DNA of 64,000 bases. Source: Flavobacterium sp. 245 (GTDB lineage Bacteria; Bacteroidota; Bacteroidia; Flavobacteriales; Flavobacteriaceae). The stretch is taken from assembly GCF_004362055.1 (NCBI RefSeq), contig NZ_SNXB01000002.1, forward strand, positions 1 to 64,000, in the 5' to 3' direction. This document shows positions 42,153 through 51,108 of the stretch, one piece after another (within the stretch, counting starts at the first letter, position 1; every line of letters starts with the position of its first letter). The translations under genes were made by a program, and so were the position numbers. The notes below the pieces were generated by a model. It was not told the DNA's origin. It was given only the letters and a program-made list of their open reading frames with translations, and did no database searches.

Positions 42153-42782
42153 TCAATTCAAACTAGGCGGTTCCGGAATTTTGATATTTCTTTTGATTTT
42201 CTTTACAATCAACAGATAAAAAGTAATACCGCCCAAAATTATCAGCGACGCAATTTCAAGTTGGCCAAGACTGTTGTCGTCATTATACATTGCATTTGCA
42301 GCTGCGAGTTTTGCTTTTCCTTCTTTAATCTGAATTTGAGATAAAGATTCTAATATTTTTAAAGCTTCAGCGCTTGAAAAGGCAATTTTATCCCAGTTTT
42401 TATTTTCAACCTGACTATTAATTTCTTTACAAGAAGCCAAGAAAGCAACAAAATGCTCCTTTTCTTTATTTGTTAAAACCGTTTTGGCGTATAGTTCGTC
42501 AATATTGTGAATGATATCAAGTGTATGAATAATTTCATCTTTTTTGATATTATCATTCAAATCCAGTTTTTCAGCTTCCGATTTTATAAAGTGAAGTTCT
42601 TTCGAATATTGAAAAATATAATGCGCCACAACAAGACGGTCGTTATAAATCGCATTAATATTTTCGTTTACTTTTTTAGAATTTTGCAGCGTATTGAAGT
42701 TGCTCAAAATAATAATCAGCATCACAATCAGCAAAATAAATGCAGCTTTCGTTTTATTGCTATATTTTTTCAAATCTTTCAT
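42153..42782 (-). CDS. Membrane protein with 4-helix sensor-like domain
   Basis: The 209-residue protein has two membrane helices (about 13-29 and 176-193) around a helical periplasmic domain of about 145 residues. This resembles the four-helix-bundle sensor domain (4HB_MCP) of chemoreceptors (NTLQNSKKVNENINAIYNDRLVVAHYIFQYSKEL). No HAMP, kinase or signalling domain follows; only a short basic tail ends KIPEPPSLN. Its partner is unknown. It is 34 bases after the next gene upstream and probably in one transcript with it. Confidence 0.65.
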   Translation of the reverse strand: MKDLKKYSNKTKAAFILLIVMLIIILSNFNTLQNSKKVNENINAIYNDRLVVAHYIFQYSKELHFIKSEAEKLDLNDNIKKDEIIHTLDIIHNIDELYAKTVLTNKEKEHFVAFLASCKEINSQVENKNWDKIAFSSAEALKILESLSQIQIKEGKAKLAAANAMYNDDNSLGQLEIASLIILGGITFYLLIVKKIKRNIKIPEPPSLN

Positions 42783-42816
42783 GGCGATGCGTTTTATAAA
42801 ATTAGAAAATGCTTTT

Positions 42817-43419
42817 TTACGGAATCATTGTGTTTTTTGTAAATTCAATATTTTTTACTGCTTGAACCGAGGCTATTTTTATGGTTTTTGATCCTTTTGT
42901 AATATAAAAATAATAAAGACTGTTATTGTTAATTAAACTAACCTGTTGCGATTCACCGCTGTTAAAATTGAGGGTATGTTGGAATTTTAATTTGTTATTT
43001 TTAATATCGCGTGATAGAAAATAACCGCCAGCAATTCCGTATGAAAGGAAAAAAGAAGAGAGGACTATTGCAAGAGATTTTATAGAAACATCTTTAAAAT
43101 AGGTTTTTATTTCAGTTTGAGACATAGCTTCTGTTGGCTTCAATTCAAATGCTTTCTGCACAAATTTTTTCTGGCTGTGTTTTGTTAAAATTTTTGGCAG
43201 ATAAGAATGAAAAACAAATAAAGAAAGTATTGAAATTAAAATAATTGGGTGCGATGTAAATTCAGCAATAGGACTAATTAAAATATCCATGATGGTTGAA
43301 TACTTCAAAATATTGATTCCTATTTGATAATAGAAAAAACTCTCTTTTAATATCCCCATTATTACAAGAAAAAGGTAACCGAAAGGAAGCAACTTTTGAA
43401 TATCGTCTGAAATTTTCAT
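42817..43419 (-). CDS. Membrane protein of unknown function
   Basis: The 200-residue protein has three predicted membrane helices (about 10-30, 55-75, 112-132) and a C-terminal extracytoplasmic part of about 65 residues with beta-rich segments (QVSLINNNSLYYFYI). I do not recognise a family. It is the first gene of a pair with the sensor-like protein downstream; the 207 bases upstream hold repeat copy 3. Confidence 0.6.
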   Translation of the reverse strand: MKISDDIQKLLPFGYLFLVIMGILKESFFYYQIGINILKYSTIMDILISPIAEFTSHPIILISILSLFVFHSYLPKILTKHSQKKFVQKAFELKPTEAMSQTEIKTYFKDVSIKSLAIVLSSFFLSYGIAGGYFLSRDIKNNKLKFQHTLNFNSGESQQVSLINNNSLYYFYITKGSKTIKIASVQAVKNIEFTKNTMIP

Positions 43420-43528
43420 TTGCAGTTTTTTAGTTTGTTTATGGTGGTATTTAAACTTACTAAAATAGTATTTTTTACTTACAAATGAAGAAGATTTATA
43501 GTATGAAATATTGCAATTATAATTTTAG

Positions 43529-43603
43529 GAGCTGTTTCCTGCTGTCCGCTATATCTTTTGTGCCGAACCCCGGCACAAAAGGATGCCGCTTCCATCAGGG
43601 CTA
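43529..43603 (-). repeat. Dispersed covarying-stem repeat, copy 3
   Basis: Read on the minus strand it has AGCCCTGATGGAAGCGGCAT, stem CCTTTTGTGCCG-gggtt-CGGCACAAAAG and the right block GATATAGCGGACAGCAGG. The stem is perfect over 11 pairs. Confidence 0.85.
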
Positions 43604-43626
43604 GGGCATCTCGGTTCTAAATTCAC

Positions 43627-43965
43627 TTAATTATTTTTTAAACCTTTTTTAGCAAATAACAAAAATGCAATGAAAGTTAAATTCAAAACCGGAATAAAAT
43701 TAAACACAAGAAAAGCTGGATTTACATTTAAATCTCTTAATCTTCTCGTGGTAACAGCCTGCATCGGAACGAATGTAAACAAGACAATAAAACAGCAGTA
43801 AAAGAAATGCAAAATAGTTTCATTATTCAAATCAATTGTACGATGCAAATGCAAAGCCAAGGCGTGTAGCAAAATTGTAAAAAAGGCATAAAGTCCATAT
43901 TCAATTCTTCCTGATTTTTCAGAAAAGGAAGCATAAAAGAAAATGGCATTTCTGAAATATTTCAT
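43627..43965 (-). CDS. DUF805 membrane protein
   Basis: The 112-residue membrane protein has three hydrophobic segments and the family marker TTRRLRDLNVNPAFLVFNFIPVLN. The N-terminal FxASFSEKSGRIEYGLYAF is also typical of DUF805. Function is unknown. It starts seven bases after the symporter gene stop, at the end of that operon. Confidence 0.82.
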   Translation of the reverse strand: MKYFRNAIFFYASFSEKSGRIEYGLYAFFTILLHALALHLHRTIDLNNETILHFFYCCFIVLFTFVPMQAVTTRRLRDLNVNPAFLVFNFIPVLNLTFIAFLLFAKKGLKNN

Positions 43966-43972
43966 CTCGATT

Positions 43973-45709
43973 TTATTCTACAATCACTTTATCTGCATCC
44001 GGCTTTCCTCTAAAAAATAAAAACTGCAGTAACAATGATAGTACAATCGTAAGATTTGCTCCAATGAAATTCAGCCATAAATAGCCTAATTTTTCTTGAT
44101 CGCTTGGGTAAATATAAATCATGAAATAATAAATGATAAATATAGTAAGCTGGCTTATTAATGCACTGTAAAACATTGGTTTTGCCTGAACACGTTTTAA
44201 GTAAAAACCAACCAGAAATATTCCTAAAACCGTTCCATAAAATATAGAACCGATAATATTTACAAGCTGAATCAAGTTTTCGAATAAAGTTCCTACACAC
44301 GCAAAAAGAATTGCCACAATTCCCCAGAAAAGCGTGAAAAACTTCGTTGCCATCAAATAATGTTTTTCTGATTTTTCGCCTTTTACATTTCGTTTGTAAA
44401 TATCAATTGCTGTTGTAGAAGCCAATGCATTTAATCCTGAAGCAGTTGATGACATGGCGGCAGAAATAATTACAGCTAGAAGTAAACCAATAAGTCCTTT
44501 TGGTAAATAATGCAGAATGAAGTGAAAAAAAACATAATCTTTATCATTTGTTTCGCTGTTGCTGTCGGCTTTAGAAATAATTTCTTTTGCCTTGTCACGC
44601 AAATCTTTTTCTTTGTTTGATAAAGCAACTAATTCTTTTCTTAAAATCGGATTGTCATAATCCTGATTTAACTGATCGATATAAAGCAAGTTGATTACTT
44701 TTTTGTCTTCAGAAAGTTTGTCAAGTTTCTTTTCCAGCGTATGATATTCCTCTTTAAAAGCTGATTTTTCAATGACAATTTTATTATTCGGATTGAAATT
44801 TAGAGGCACTGGATTGAATTGGAAGAAAACAAAAACCATAACTCCAGTCAATAAAATAAAAAACTGCATTGGCACTTTTAAAAGTCCGTTCATGATTAAT
44901 CCCATCTGACTCTCCTTCACCGATTTTCCAGATAAATAGCGCCCAACTTGCGACTGATCTGTTCCAAAGTAAGACAGTGCCAAGAAAAAACCACCGGTAA
45001 TTCCGCTCCAGAATGTATATTTTTCTTCTGGATCAAATGAAAAATCTACAATATTCATCTTGTCGTTTGCACCTGCAATATGCATTGCGCTTGTAAAAGT
45101 CATATCGTTTGGAAGGTAATGCAAAATCAAGAAGAAGGTAATAAACATCCCTGAAATAATCACAAACATTTGCTGTTTCTGCGTAACGTTAACGGCTTTT
45201 GTTCCGCCAGAAAACGTATAAATAATTACCAGAACACCAATAATAATGTTCATTATCGTTAAGTTCCACCCCAATAATGCCGATAAAATAATCGCTGGGG
45301 CATAAATCGTAAGTCCAGTTCCTAAACCTCTCTGAACCAAAAATAGGACCGCAGCGAGAGAACGTGTTTTTACATCAAATCGTTTTTCTAGAAATTCATA
45401 AGCAGTAAAAACTTTATTTTTATGATAAAGAGGAATAAACGTTATACAAATAACAATCATTGCAATTGGCAATCCAAAATAAAACTGGACAAAACCCATT
45501 CCGTCATGATAAGCCTGTCCGGGCGTCGATAGAAAAGTAATAGCACTTGCCTGAGTTGCCATTACCGAAAGCCCTACGGTGTACCAAGGCGTTTCGTTGT
45601 TTCCTAAAATGAAATCTTCAACATTTTTACTCCCTTTGGTTTTCCAAGAACCATATCCAACAATGAATAAAAGTGTAACAATAAGTACGATCCAATCAAA
45701 TAGTTGCAT
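43973..45709 (-). CDS. Sodium:solute symporter with a coiled-coil insert
   Basis: The 578-residue permease belongs to the SSS family (about 13 membrane helices). The N-terminal helices hold GYGSWKTKGSKNVEDFILGN and STPGQAYHDG, and the later GTDQSQVGRYLSGKSVKESQMG and SAAMSSTASGLNALASTTAIDIYKR are family blocks. Between the helices around 285-298 and 395-420 is a soluble insert of about 95 residues (299-393), Lys/Glu-rich and likely coiled coil. It starts three bases after the small membrane gene and follows the PIG-L deacetylase, so it probably imports a product of that enzyme. Confidence 0.9.
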   Translation of the reverse strand: MQLFDWIVLIVTLLFIVGYGSWKTKGSKNVEDFILGNNETPWYTVGLSVMATQASAITFLSTPGQAYHDGMGFVQFYFGLPIAMIVICITFIPLYHKNKVFTAYEFLEKRFDVKTRSLAAVLFLVQRGLGTGLTIYAPAIILSALLGWNLTIMNIIIGVLVIIYTFSGGTKAVNVTQKQQMFVIISGMFITFFLILHYLPNDMTFTSAMHIAGANDKMNIVDFSFDPEEKYTFWSGITGGFFLALSYFGTDQSQVGRYLSGKSVKESQMGLIMNGLLKVPMQFFILLTGVMVFVFFQFNPVPLNFNPNNKIVIEKSAFKEEYHTLEKKLDKLSEDKKVINLLYIDQLNQDYDNPILRKELVALSNKEKDLRDKAKEIISKADSNSETNDKDYVFFHFILHYLPKGLIGLLLAVIISAAMSSTASGLNALASTTAIDIYKRNVKGEKSEKHYLMATKFFTLFWGIVAILFACVGTLFENLIQLVNIIGSIFYGTVLGIFLVGFYLKRVQAKPMFYSALISQLTIFIIYYFMIYIYPSDQEKLGYLWLNFIGANLTIVLSLLLQFLFFRGKPDADKVIVE

Positions 45710-45712
45710 AGG

Positions 45713-45820
45713 TTATGAATATAATTGCATGATTAAGAAGAAAATAAGAATATAAATAGCATTAGCCACCAAAACATAGGTGTAGCTTTTTTTCCATTTT
45801 TTTGTTTTTTTGGCTTCCAT
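45713..45820 (-). CDS. 35-residue single-span membrane protein
   Basis: The short gene encodes a basic N-terminus (MEAKKTKKWKKS) and one hydrophobic helix (YTYVLVANAIYILIFFLIMQLYS). It begins 12 bases after the PIG-L stop and ends three bases before the symporter ATG. By position and shape it is a candidate small subunit of the symporter, as small proteins accompany several transporters of this type. Reading frame and spacing support it as real. Confidence 0.65.
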   Translation of the reverse strand: MEAKKTKKWKKSYTYVLVANAIYILIFFLIMQLYS

Positions 45821-45832
45821 TTTACGAATGTT

Positions 45833-48358
45833 TTATTGCTTAAATTCTTGTTTAGGAGCTTCTATTGGCTGTTTCAGCGAAATAATATTCGACAATAATC
45901 GGTATGCGCCGGCTACACCTTCTGGCAATTCTCTAAAAAAGCTTAAACCAGTGTAAATATAGTATCCTTTTCCGTACGGAGCTACTAACAAAGCGCCATC
46001 TTTAGGAGATTCACCTTTATCATGAGATGATATGATAGGAGTGAAGGCAGCATCATACTGATCTGGATAATACAATCCTTGTTCCTGAGTCCAGCCTTGA
46101 AAATCTTTTTCAGAAATTTTATTTGGCGTATTTAAAACCGGATGATTTGGTGCTAAGAACGTGATTTTAGCATTTTCTTCGGTCACACGGTCATTGGATA
46201 CTTTTAGCGGATATGGCGCAATTTGATCCGTTACCATTTTGCCATAGGTGTTGTATTGTACAATCATATTTTTGCCACCTTTTACAAAATCAAAAAGTAT
46301 TTTTTGCTTGTTGGCTAAAGCATTTACGGTGTTGTAAGCACGGATTCCCGTAATGACGGTACTGAAAGAATCTAAACGCTCTGGTGTAATTTCTTCCGGC
46401 TTCAAAATAGTAACTCTATATCCCATTTGTGCTAAACTTTCAGGAACTTCATCACCAGCGCCCATAATATAGGCAATGGCGTCGCCAGATGTTTTTAAAT
46501 CAATTCTAATGCATTTTGATTCAGCTGGTTTTAAGACCATTTGTTTTGTAATATGACTGTATTCGATAATCGTTTCGTCTTTGTCAAAACGTTTGTTGTC
46601 TGCGGTTGCAATAGCTTTCACTACAGCTTCTTCTGGATTTACCGGAGGCGTTACTTCAAAATAAAAAGTCTGTTCATTTCCTTTTTTATCTAAAGCAAAC
46701 GGAATTTCTTTTGGTGAAATTACCCAGCTTTTTGGCAATTCTAATTGAAGATTACCTTTTATTCCGTCTTTTCCGGCACGAACTTTTACCGGAATCATTT
46801 TGCTTTTGGTATCTTTAAAAATCAATACTTTTTCTAAGATCGAAGTCGTGATCTCAGGCACAATATCAAGAAAATTATACATTTCGCCTTTCACCCCGTC
46901 ATTGTATTTATAAACAACGGTACGCTCAAACGGGATTTCAACACCATTTATTTTTACGTTAAAGACAACTTTAACTTCTCTGATAATATCTGGAATTCCA
47001 ATGTTTTCTTGATTCGAAACCGTGTACATTCCAACAGTTACCTTTTCTTTCAGCCAATACGGTTGTGTATATTCAATTGTGTTAGGAAGCTGTAATTGAA
47101 GGCTGATTTTTTGATCGTTATTATTTTTTAAAAGGATATTTTGAACTGTTGTTTTGTTGTCTGGTAAAGTGGTAACACTGTTTAATTGCATTTCAACAGC
47201 ACATCTGTTAATTGCTTCGAGACTAAGTCTAATTGTACTTCCGGGTGTCGCTTCCTGTTCGCTAGCAACAGCTTCAAGATATAAGCCAGAGCATGATGCT
47301 ATAATGTTTTTAATTGCATTGGCTTTTAATGGTTTCCAATGATCATCATCTAAAGCTTCAATCATTGTGTAAGCTTTTACCAAATCTGGTATACTTGCCG
47401 AGGGATTGCTGAAATCGTATTTTGAGATGATTTTTGAAATTAGATCACCAATTGGTTTTCCGTTTTTTACACGGTTCCAAGAAGTATCAATTCCGTCAAA
47501 TAAATTATCTCTTTCTGTTGGAGTTTCACCATTAATAAGTTCCAAATATTCAGTTTCTTCACCGCGAGCGCCGGTGCTTCCAAAACCTTGTGACTGATGA
47601 CGGCTTCGGCTTAAAGCAGCAATTTCTTGATTTGATTTCCCAATTCCGGTATAATAAACTCCAGTTTCTAGTTTTGTAAATTTTGATTTATTGGCTGCTT
47701 CAAATTTTTCCTGGCTTCCATAAAACCACCATGATGGATTAAAAAACTGGCGTTTTACTTGCCAAGGCGCAACATATTTTAATTGTTCCGAATATACTTT
47801 TGGATCATTAGTCAATTTAAAACTTTCAACACTCAGCATAGCCGATGATGTATGATGACCGTGGGTGGTACCTGGCGAACGGTGATCAAATCGGTTTATG
47901 ATTACATCCGGCTGAAATTTTCTGATCGTCCAAACAACATCTGCAAGAACTTTGTCTTTATCCCAGATTTCTAAAGTTTCACTTGGATTTTTTGAAAAAC
48001 CAAAATCATTCGCACGCGAAAAAAATTGTTCTCCACCGTCAATTTTTCGGGCTTCAATTAATTCCTGAGTTCTTATCACACCTAATAATTCACGAAGCTG
48101 CGGACCAATTAAATTTTGTCCTCCATCACCTCGGGTCAATGACAAATATCCAGTTCGTGCATTCATTTCGTTTGCCATATAAGAAATTAAGCGAGTGTTT
48201 TCGTCATCAGGATGCGCTGCAACATATAAAACGGAACCTAAAAAGTTTAACTTTTTGATTTGATTATAAATCTCTACAGAACTTGGTTTTTGTGGCTGTT
48301 GTGCAAATGAAAATGAAATACCTGTTAATAAAATAATCAGTAACTGAATTTTTCGCAT
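45833..48358 (-). CDS. Secreted PIG-L family deacetylase
   Basis: The 841-residue protein has a signal peptide (cleavage after FSFAQ, near 20). A PIG-L/LmbE N-deacetylase domain (about 40-290) follows with H49-P-D-D52 and a later HGHHTSS motif as zinc ligands. After it comes a long beta-rich region (about 330-620) and a C-terminal glutamine-amidotransferase-like fold (about 630-830: AYIMGAGDEVPESLAQMGY... LLVAPYGKGYYIYTGLSFFRELP). Such multi-domain secreted PIG-L proteins are common in Bacteroidota; the natural substrate is unknown, presumably an N-acetylated sugar. It heads the operon with a 35-residue protein, the symporter and DUF805. Confidence 0.9.
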   Translation of the reverse strand: MRKIQLLIILLTGISFSFAQQPQKPSSVEIYNQIKKLNFLGSVLYVAAHPDDENTRLISYMANEMNARTGYLSLTRGDGGQNLIGPQLRELLGVIRTQELIEARKIDGGEQFFSRANDFGFSKNPSETLEIWDKDKVLADVVWTIRKFQPDVIINRFDHRSPGTTHGHHTSSAMLSVESFKLTNDPKVYSEQLKYVAPWQVKRQFFNPSWWFYGSQEKFEAANKSKFTKLETGVYYTGIGKSNQEIAALSRSRHQSQGFGSTGARGEETEYLELINGETPTERDNLFDGIDTSWNRVKNGKPIGDLISKIISKYDFSNPSASIPDLVKAYTMIEALDDDHWKPLKANAIKNIIASCSGLYLEAVASEQEATPGSTIRLSLEAINRCAVEMQLNSVTTLPDNKTTVQNILLKNNNDQKISLQLQLPNTIEYTQPYWLKEKVTVGMYTVSNQENIGIPDIIREVKVVFNVKINGVEIPFERTVVYKYNDGVKGEMYNFLDIVPEITTSILEKVLIFKDTKSKMIPVKVRAGKDGIKGNLQLELPKSWVISPKEIPFALDKKGNEQTFYFEVTPPVNPEEAVVKAIATADNKRFDKDETIIEYSHITKQMVLKPAESKCIRIDLKTSGDAIAYIMGAGDEVPESLAQMGYRVTILKPEEITPERLDSFSTVITGIRAYNTVNALANKQKILFDFVKGGKNMIVQYNTYGKMVTDQIAPYPLKVSNDRVTEENAKITFLAPNHPVLNTPNKISEKDFQGWTQEQGLYYPDQYDAAFTPIISSHDKGESPKDGALLVAPYGKGYYIYTGLSFFRELPEGVAGAYRLLSNIISLKQPIEAPKQEFKQ

Positions 48359-48480
48359 AGCGTCGTCTGGTGTTTTTGAAAGTGCATCAAAAATAGTAAT
48401 TATATTTTTGAAGACTATTTAAATGAATTGTTAATGTTTGGTTATTGATTTCCTTTTTTAAGAAAAACTACTCCACAAAA

Positions 48481-48518
48481 AAAATGCCATCAGATGATCT
48501 CTGACGGCATTTTTTTTA
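48481..48518 (-). terminator. Terminator of the LVIVD gene
   Basis: AAAATGCC-TCAGA and TCTGA-GGCATTTT arms form an imperfect stem and precede a T/A run, downstream of the minus-strand gene that ends at 48574. Confidence 0.8.
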
Positions 48519-48573
48519 AAGAATTGATTTAACGAATTAAATCAGGTGGTATTTCTTAGGATTACAGAAAAAA

Positions 48574-50199
48574 TTATTTCAATTTGTTTTCTGTGTCGTT
48601 GTACGTTCCTGTGATAGTAACGCCACTATTTTTAGTCACTTTTCCGTAAATTGTAATAGACGAATTGTTTCCAATAAAATTAATTTTTGCACCGCTGTTT
48701 AATCTAAGGTCTCCCCAAATTACTACTGAACCTTCAATTTGCAATAAAGCATTACTATTGATAATAAGTTCTGTTGGGTTTGATTGTTGGTATTTACCTT
48801 GAGCCAAAGTTCCAGTCATATTAAAAGTTCCTCCACTGTTTAAAATCAAAGTATTTTGAACAGAAATTGATCCACAGTGTGTTAGAACTCCTCCAGAATT
48901 AACAATAATAGAGTTAAGAGCTGTTGAACCGTTATAAGATTTTACTTCGTTAGAGTTCAAAATCAAATCTTTTCCTTGATTGTAAGTTCCATATGAAGAG
49001 CAATTAGCGAAAGTTGTATTTGGTTTTTCCATCTTAATAATTTTCAAACCGCCTTTTCCGCTCGCAACATAAATATAATTTCCGCTAGATTTTACATAGT
49101 TTGATGAACCTGTAATTCCAACAGTTCCAACTAAACCAAGTGTAGTTCCAGATTTGTAAACATTTAATCCAGCTGCACCGTTTGCAACAAATGTATAACC
49201 ATCGTTTACAGAAACTGCATTTGTTACATTATCCCCACCAGCAGCAGCTAATCCAATTGTTTGTAATTTAGAACCGCTGTTGATATCATAAACTCCTAAA
49301 CCATTATATCCTTCAGATACTAATAACTTTGTACCGTCAAAATCAACTGTTCTTTTTGCAGCACTTACATCACTGCTTGTTGCAAATGATTTTTGAAGTG
49401 CAAGAGATGATTCATTATAGATGTTTACACCTTTTGTTCCGCTTAAAGTAACAATTTTGTCAACGCTTATCGCAACTGTACGCAAATCTTGAACCGCAAC
49501 TTTTGAAGTTACTTCTTTAGAAGAATTGCTTATTTTGAACAAACTTCCTGTATCACCAGAAACCGCAAAATAAGATGATGCGCTTGCGGCAACATCAGTA
49601 GTTACTTTACTTTCAAGTTTAGTTACTGTATATTTATCAGTAAGCATTCCAGAACTTAACTGCATATTAATTACAATTGCAGGGTGAGTTAAAGACGCAT
49701 CTTTATCAATATCTTTTGCTCCAGCAATAATTAAATTTCCGTTAGCGTAGGTAAGCGACGTAATATCTGTATTAGCAATTAATGCTGATGTAAGCAATTT
49801 TGGCTTATAAGGATCTGTAACATCAATAACGTCAATTGCTCCAGAATAAGCATCACCCATCATTGTATACGCTACATAAGCATAGTTTCCGTTTACAGCA
49901 ACATGATTTGCTTGTAAAGTTCTTCCATTACTGTCTGTTGGCGGATTTACTTCGGCAATTTGAACCAAAGGCAATTCGCTTCCTGATTGAGCGCTATTTA
50001 ATGATTTTGCTGTTGAAACATTAGTAATTGATAACACTCCAGAATTTGTATAATCAAGTCTTTTGTTTAAAGAAACTGCATCATTATTGATGGTAATTCC
50101 GTTTTCAACTGCTTGGCCATTAGAGCTATCATCATTATTGTCGCAAAAAGTAAAAAGTGACATTGCTAAAAATGAAAACAAATAAACGCTTTTTCTCAT
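48574..50199 (-). CDS. Lipoprotein with LVIVD propeller
   Basis: The 541-residue protein has a signal peptide with a lipobox-like end (SLFTFC, Cys19), then DNNDDSSNG, typical of a surface-exposed Bacteroidota lipoprotein. LVIVD-type repeats build a propeller from about 80 to 390, for example VAYTMMGDAYSGAIDVIDVTDPYKPKLLTSA. The last 140 residues form a right-handed beta-helix-like repeat (LILNSGGTFNMTGTLAQG, LIINSNALLQIEGSVVIWGDLRLNSG). It probably sits on the cell surface. Its partner is not identifiable. Confidence 0.85.
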   Translation of the reverse strand: MRKSVYLFSFLAMSLFTFCDNNDDSSNGQAVENGITINNDAVSLNKRLDYTNSGVLSITNVSTAKSLNSAQSGSELPLVQIAEVNPPTDSNGRTLQANHVAVNGNYAYVAYTMMGDAYSGAIDVIDVTDPYKPKLLTSALIANTDITSLTYANGNLIIAGAKDIDKDASLTHPAIVINMQLSSGMLTDKYTVTKLESKVTTDVAASASSYFAVSGDTGSLFKISNSSKEVTSKVAVQDLRTVAISVDKIVTLSGTKGVNIYNESSLALQKSFATSSDVSAAKRTVDFDGTKLLVSEGYNGLGVYDINSGSKLQTIGLAAAGGDNVTNAVSVNDGYTFVANGAAGLNVYKSGTTLGLVGTVGITGSSNYVKSSGNYIYVASGKGGLKIIKMEKPNTTFANCSSYGTYNQGKDLILNSNEVKSYNGSTALNSIIVNSGGVLTHCGSISVQNTLILNSGGTFNMTGTLAQGKYQQSNPTELIINSNALLQIEGSVVIWGDLRLNSGAKINFIGNNSSITIYGKVTKNSGVTITGTYNDTENKLK

Positions 50200-50225
50200 A
50201 ATCCTTTGGTTTTTAAATTATTGTG

Positions 50226-50233
50226 CAAATATA
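50226..50233 (-). promoter_or_regulatory. -7 promoter element before the LVIVD gene
   Basis: On the minus strand TATATTTG matches TAnnTTTG, 27 bases upstream of the ATG. No clear TTG partner is present. Confidence 0.45.
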
Positions 50234-50344
50234 AGGTGTATTTGTATTAAAATAAGGTATTTGTCATGAATATAATTGATTTAGATATAATTTTTGAACA
50301 TTATGCAATAAATTAACATTAATCAATAATACTATGCGTGCATA

Positions 50345-50377
50345 AAAAAAGAGTATCAATATTATTGATACTCTTTT
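50345..50377 (-). terminator. Terminator of the His-rich protein gene
   Basis: AAAAGAGTATCAAT and ATTGATACTCTTTT form a perfect 14-bp stem with a three-base loop, 26 bases after the stop of the minus-strand gene. Confidence 0.9.
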
Positions 50378-50402
50378 GTGTTGATTACTAGTTATTTAGT
50401 AA

Positions 50403-50912
50403 TTATCTTCTGCCGTGGCCACGATGGTCATCATGGTCATCGTGATCATGTCGGTCATGTTTATCATGATGTTTTTTATCATAATGTTTATAATCTTTGT
50501 GGTCGTGACGATCATTGTATCCGTAAACGGGTCTTGCTCTGTATGGTCTTTGAGGCGCTCCGTGGTATCCTTTATAGTATTTTACTCTGTGACGATCAAA
50601 ATACGTATAAGGTGTTCGTCCGTGATAATCTGTTAAGACTACTTTATAACCTCCATATAAATCATAGTTTCTGTATTGTCTTGGCAAATAAGTTGTTCGA
50701 ACCCATCTTCCGCCTCCAAAATAAATAAACTGAGAAGCTCGTACATCATAATAGGCTTCAATGTCTGGCAAATAGTAATATTCCATTTCAGAATATCCTG
50801 CAGGTCCCCAAGCTGGTGGTGTTCCAATATTAACATTAATCGATACTTGAGCTTGTGTGGCATTTGCAACCAAAAGAAATAATCCGGCGATTGCTATTTT
50901 TAGTGTTTTCAT
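50403..50912 (-). CDS. Secreted protein with a His-rich tail
   Basis: The 169-residue protein has a signal peptide (cleavage after ANATQAQ, near 22). A Tyr/Gly-rich domain (about 30-115) follows, with repeats like MEYYYLPDIEAYYDVRASQFIYFGGGRW. The C-terminal tail of about 40 residues is made mostly of His, Asp, Lys and Arg (DRHDHKDYKHYDKKHHDKH and on). The tail could bind metal such as zinc, nickel or copper; the central domain resembles small secreted proteins of Bacteroidota with no assigned role. It stands alone between two terminator-bounded units. Confidence 0.75.
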   Translation of the reverse strand: MKTLKIAIAGLFLLVANATQAQVSINVNIGTPPAWGPAGYSEMEYYYLPDIEAYYDVRASQFIYFGGGRWVRTTYLPRQYRNYDLYGGYKVVLTDYHGRTPYTYFDRHRVKYYKGYHGAPQRPYRARPVYGYNDRHDHKDYKHYDKKHHDKHDRHDHDDHDDHRGHGRR

Positions 50913-51108
50913 TTTTTCTAAAGTTTTTTAATGTTACTCTTGCTTAGTAATATTCATATACTGTGCCAAAAATAAAAACCAAATGCATTTCGTCGGATAA
51001 AATTAGCAGTTAAACGAGTGTCAGGATGCTACGGTATTGGTAATTCATTGATAATTAAAATGTTTAGTGAAGTTTAAAAAAGATAAAAAAAATAAAAATA
51101 TTTTTTGA

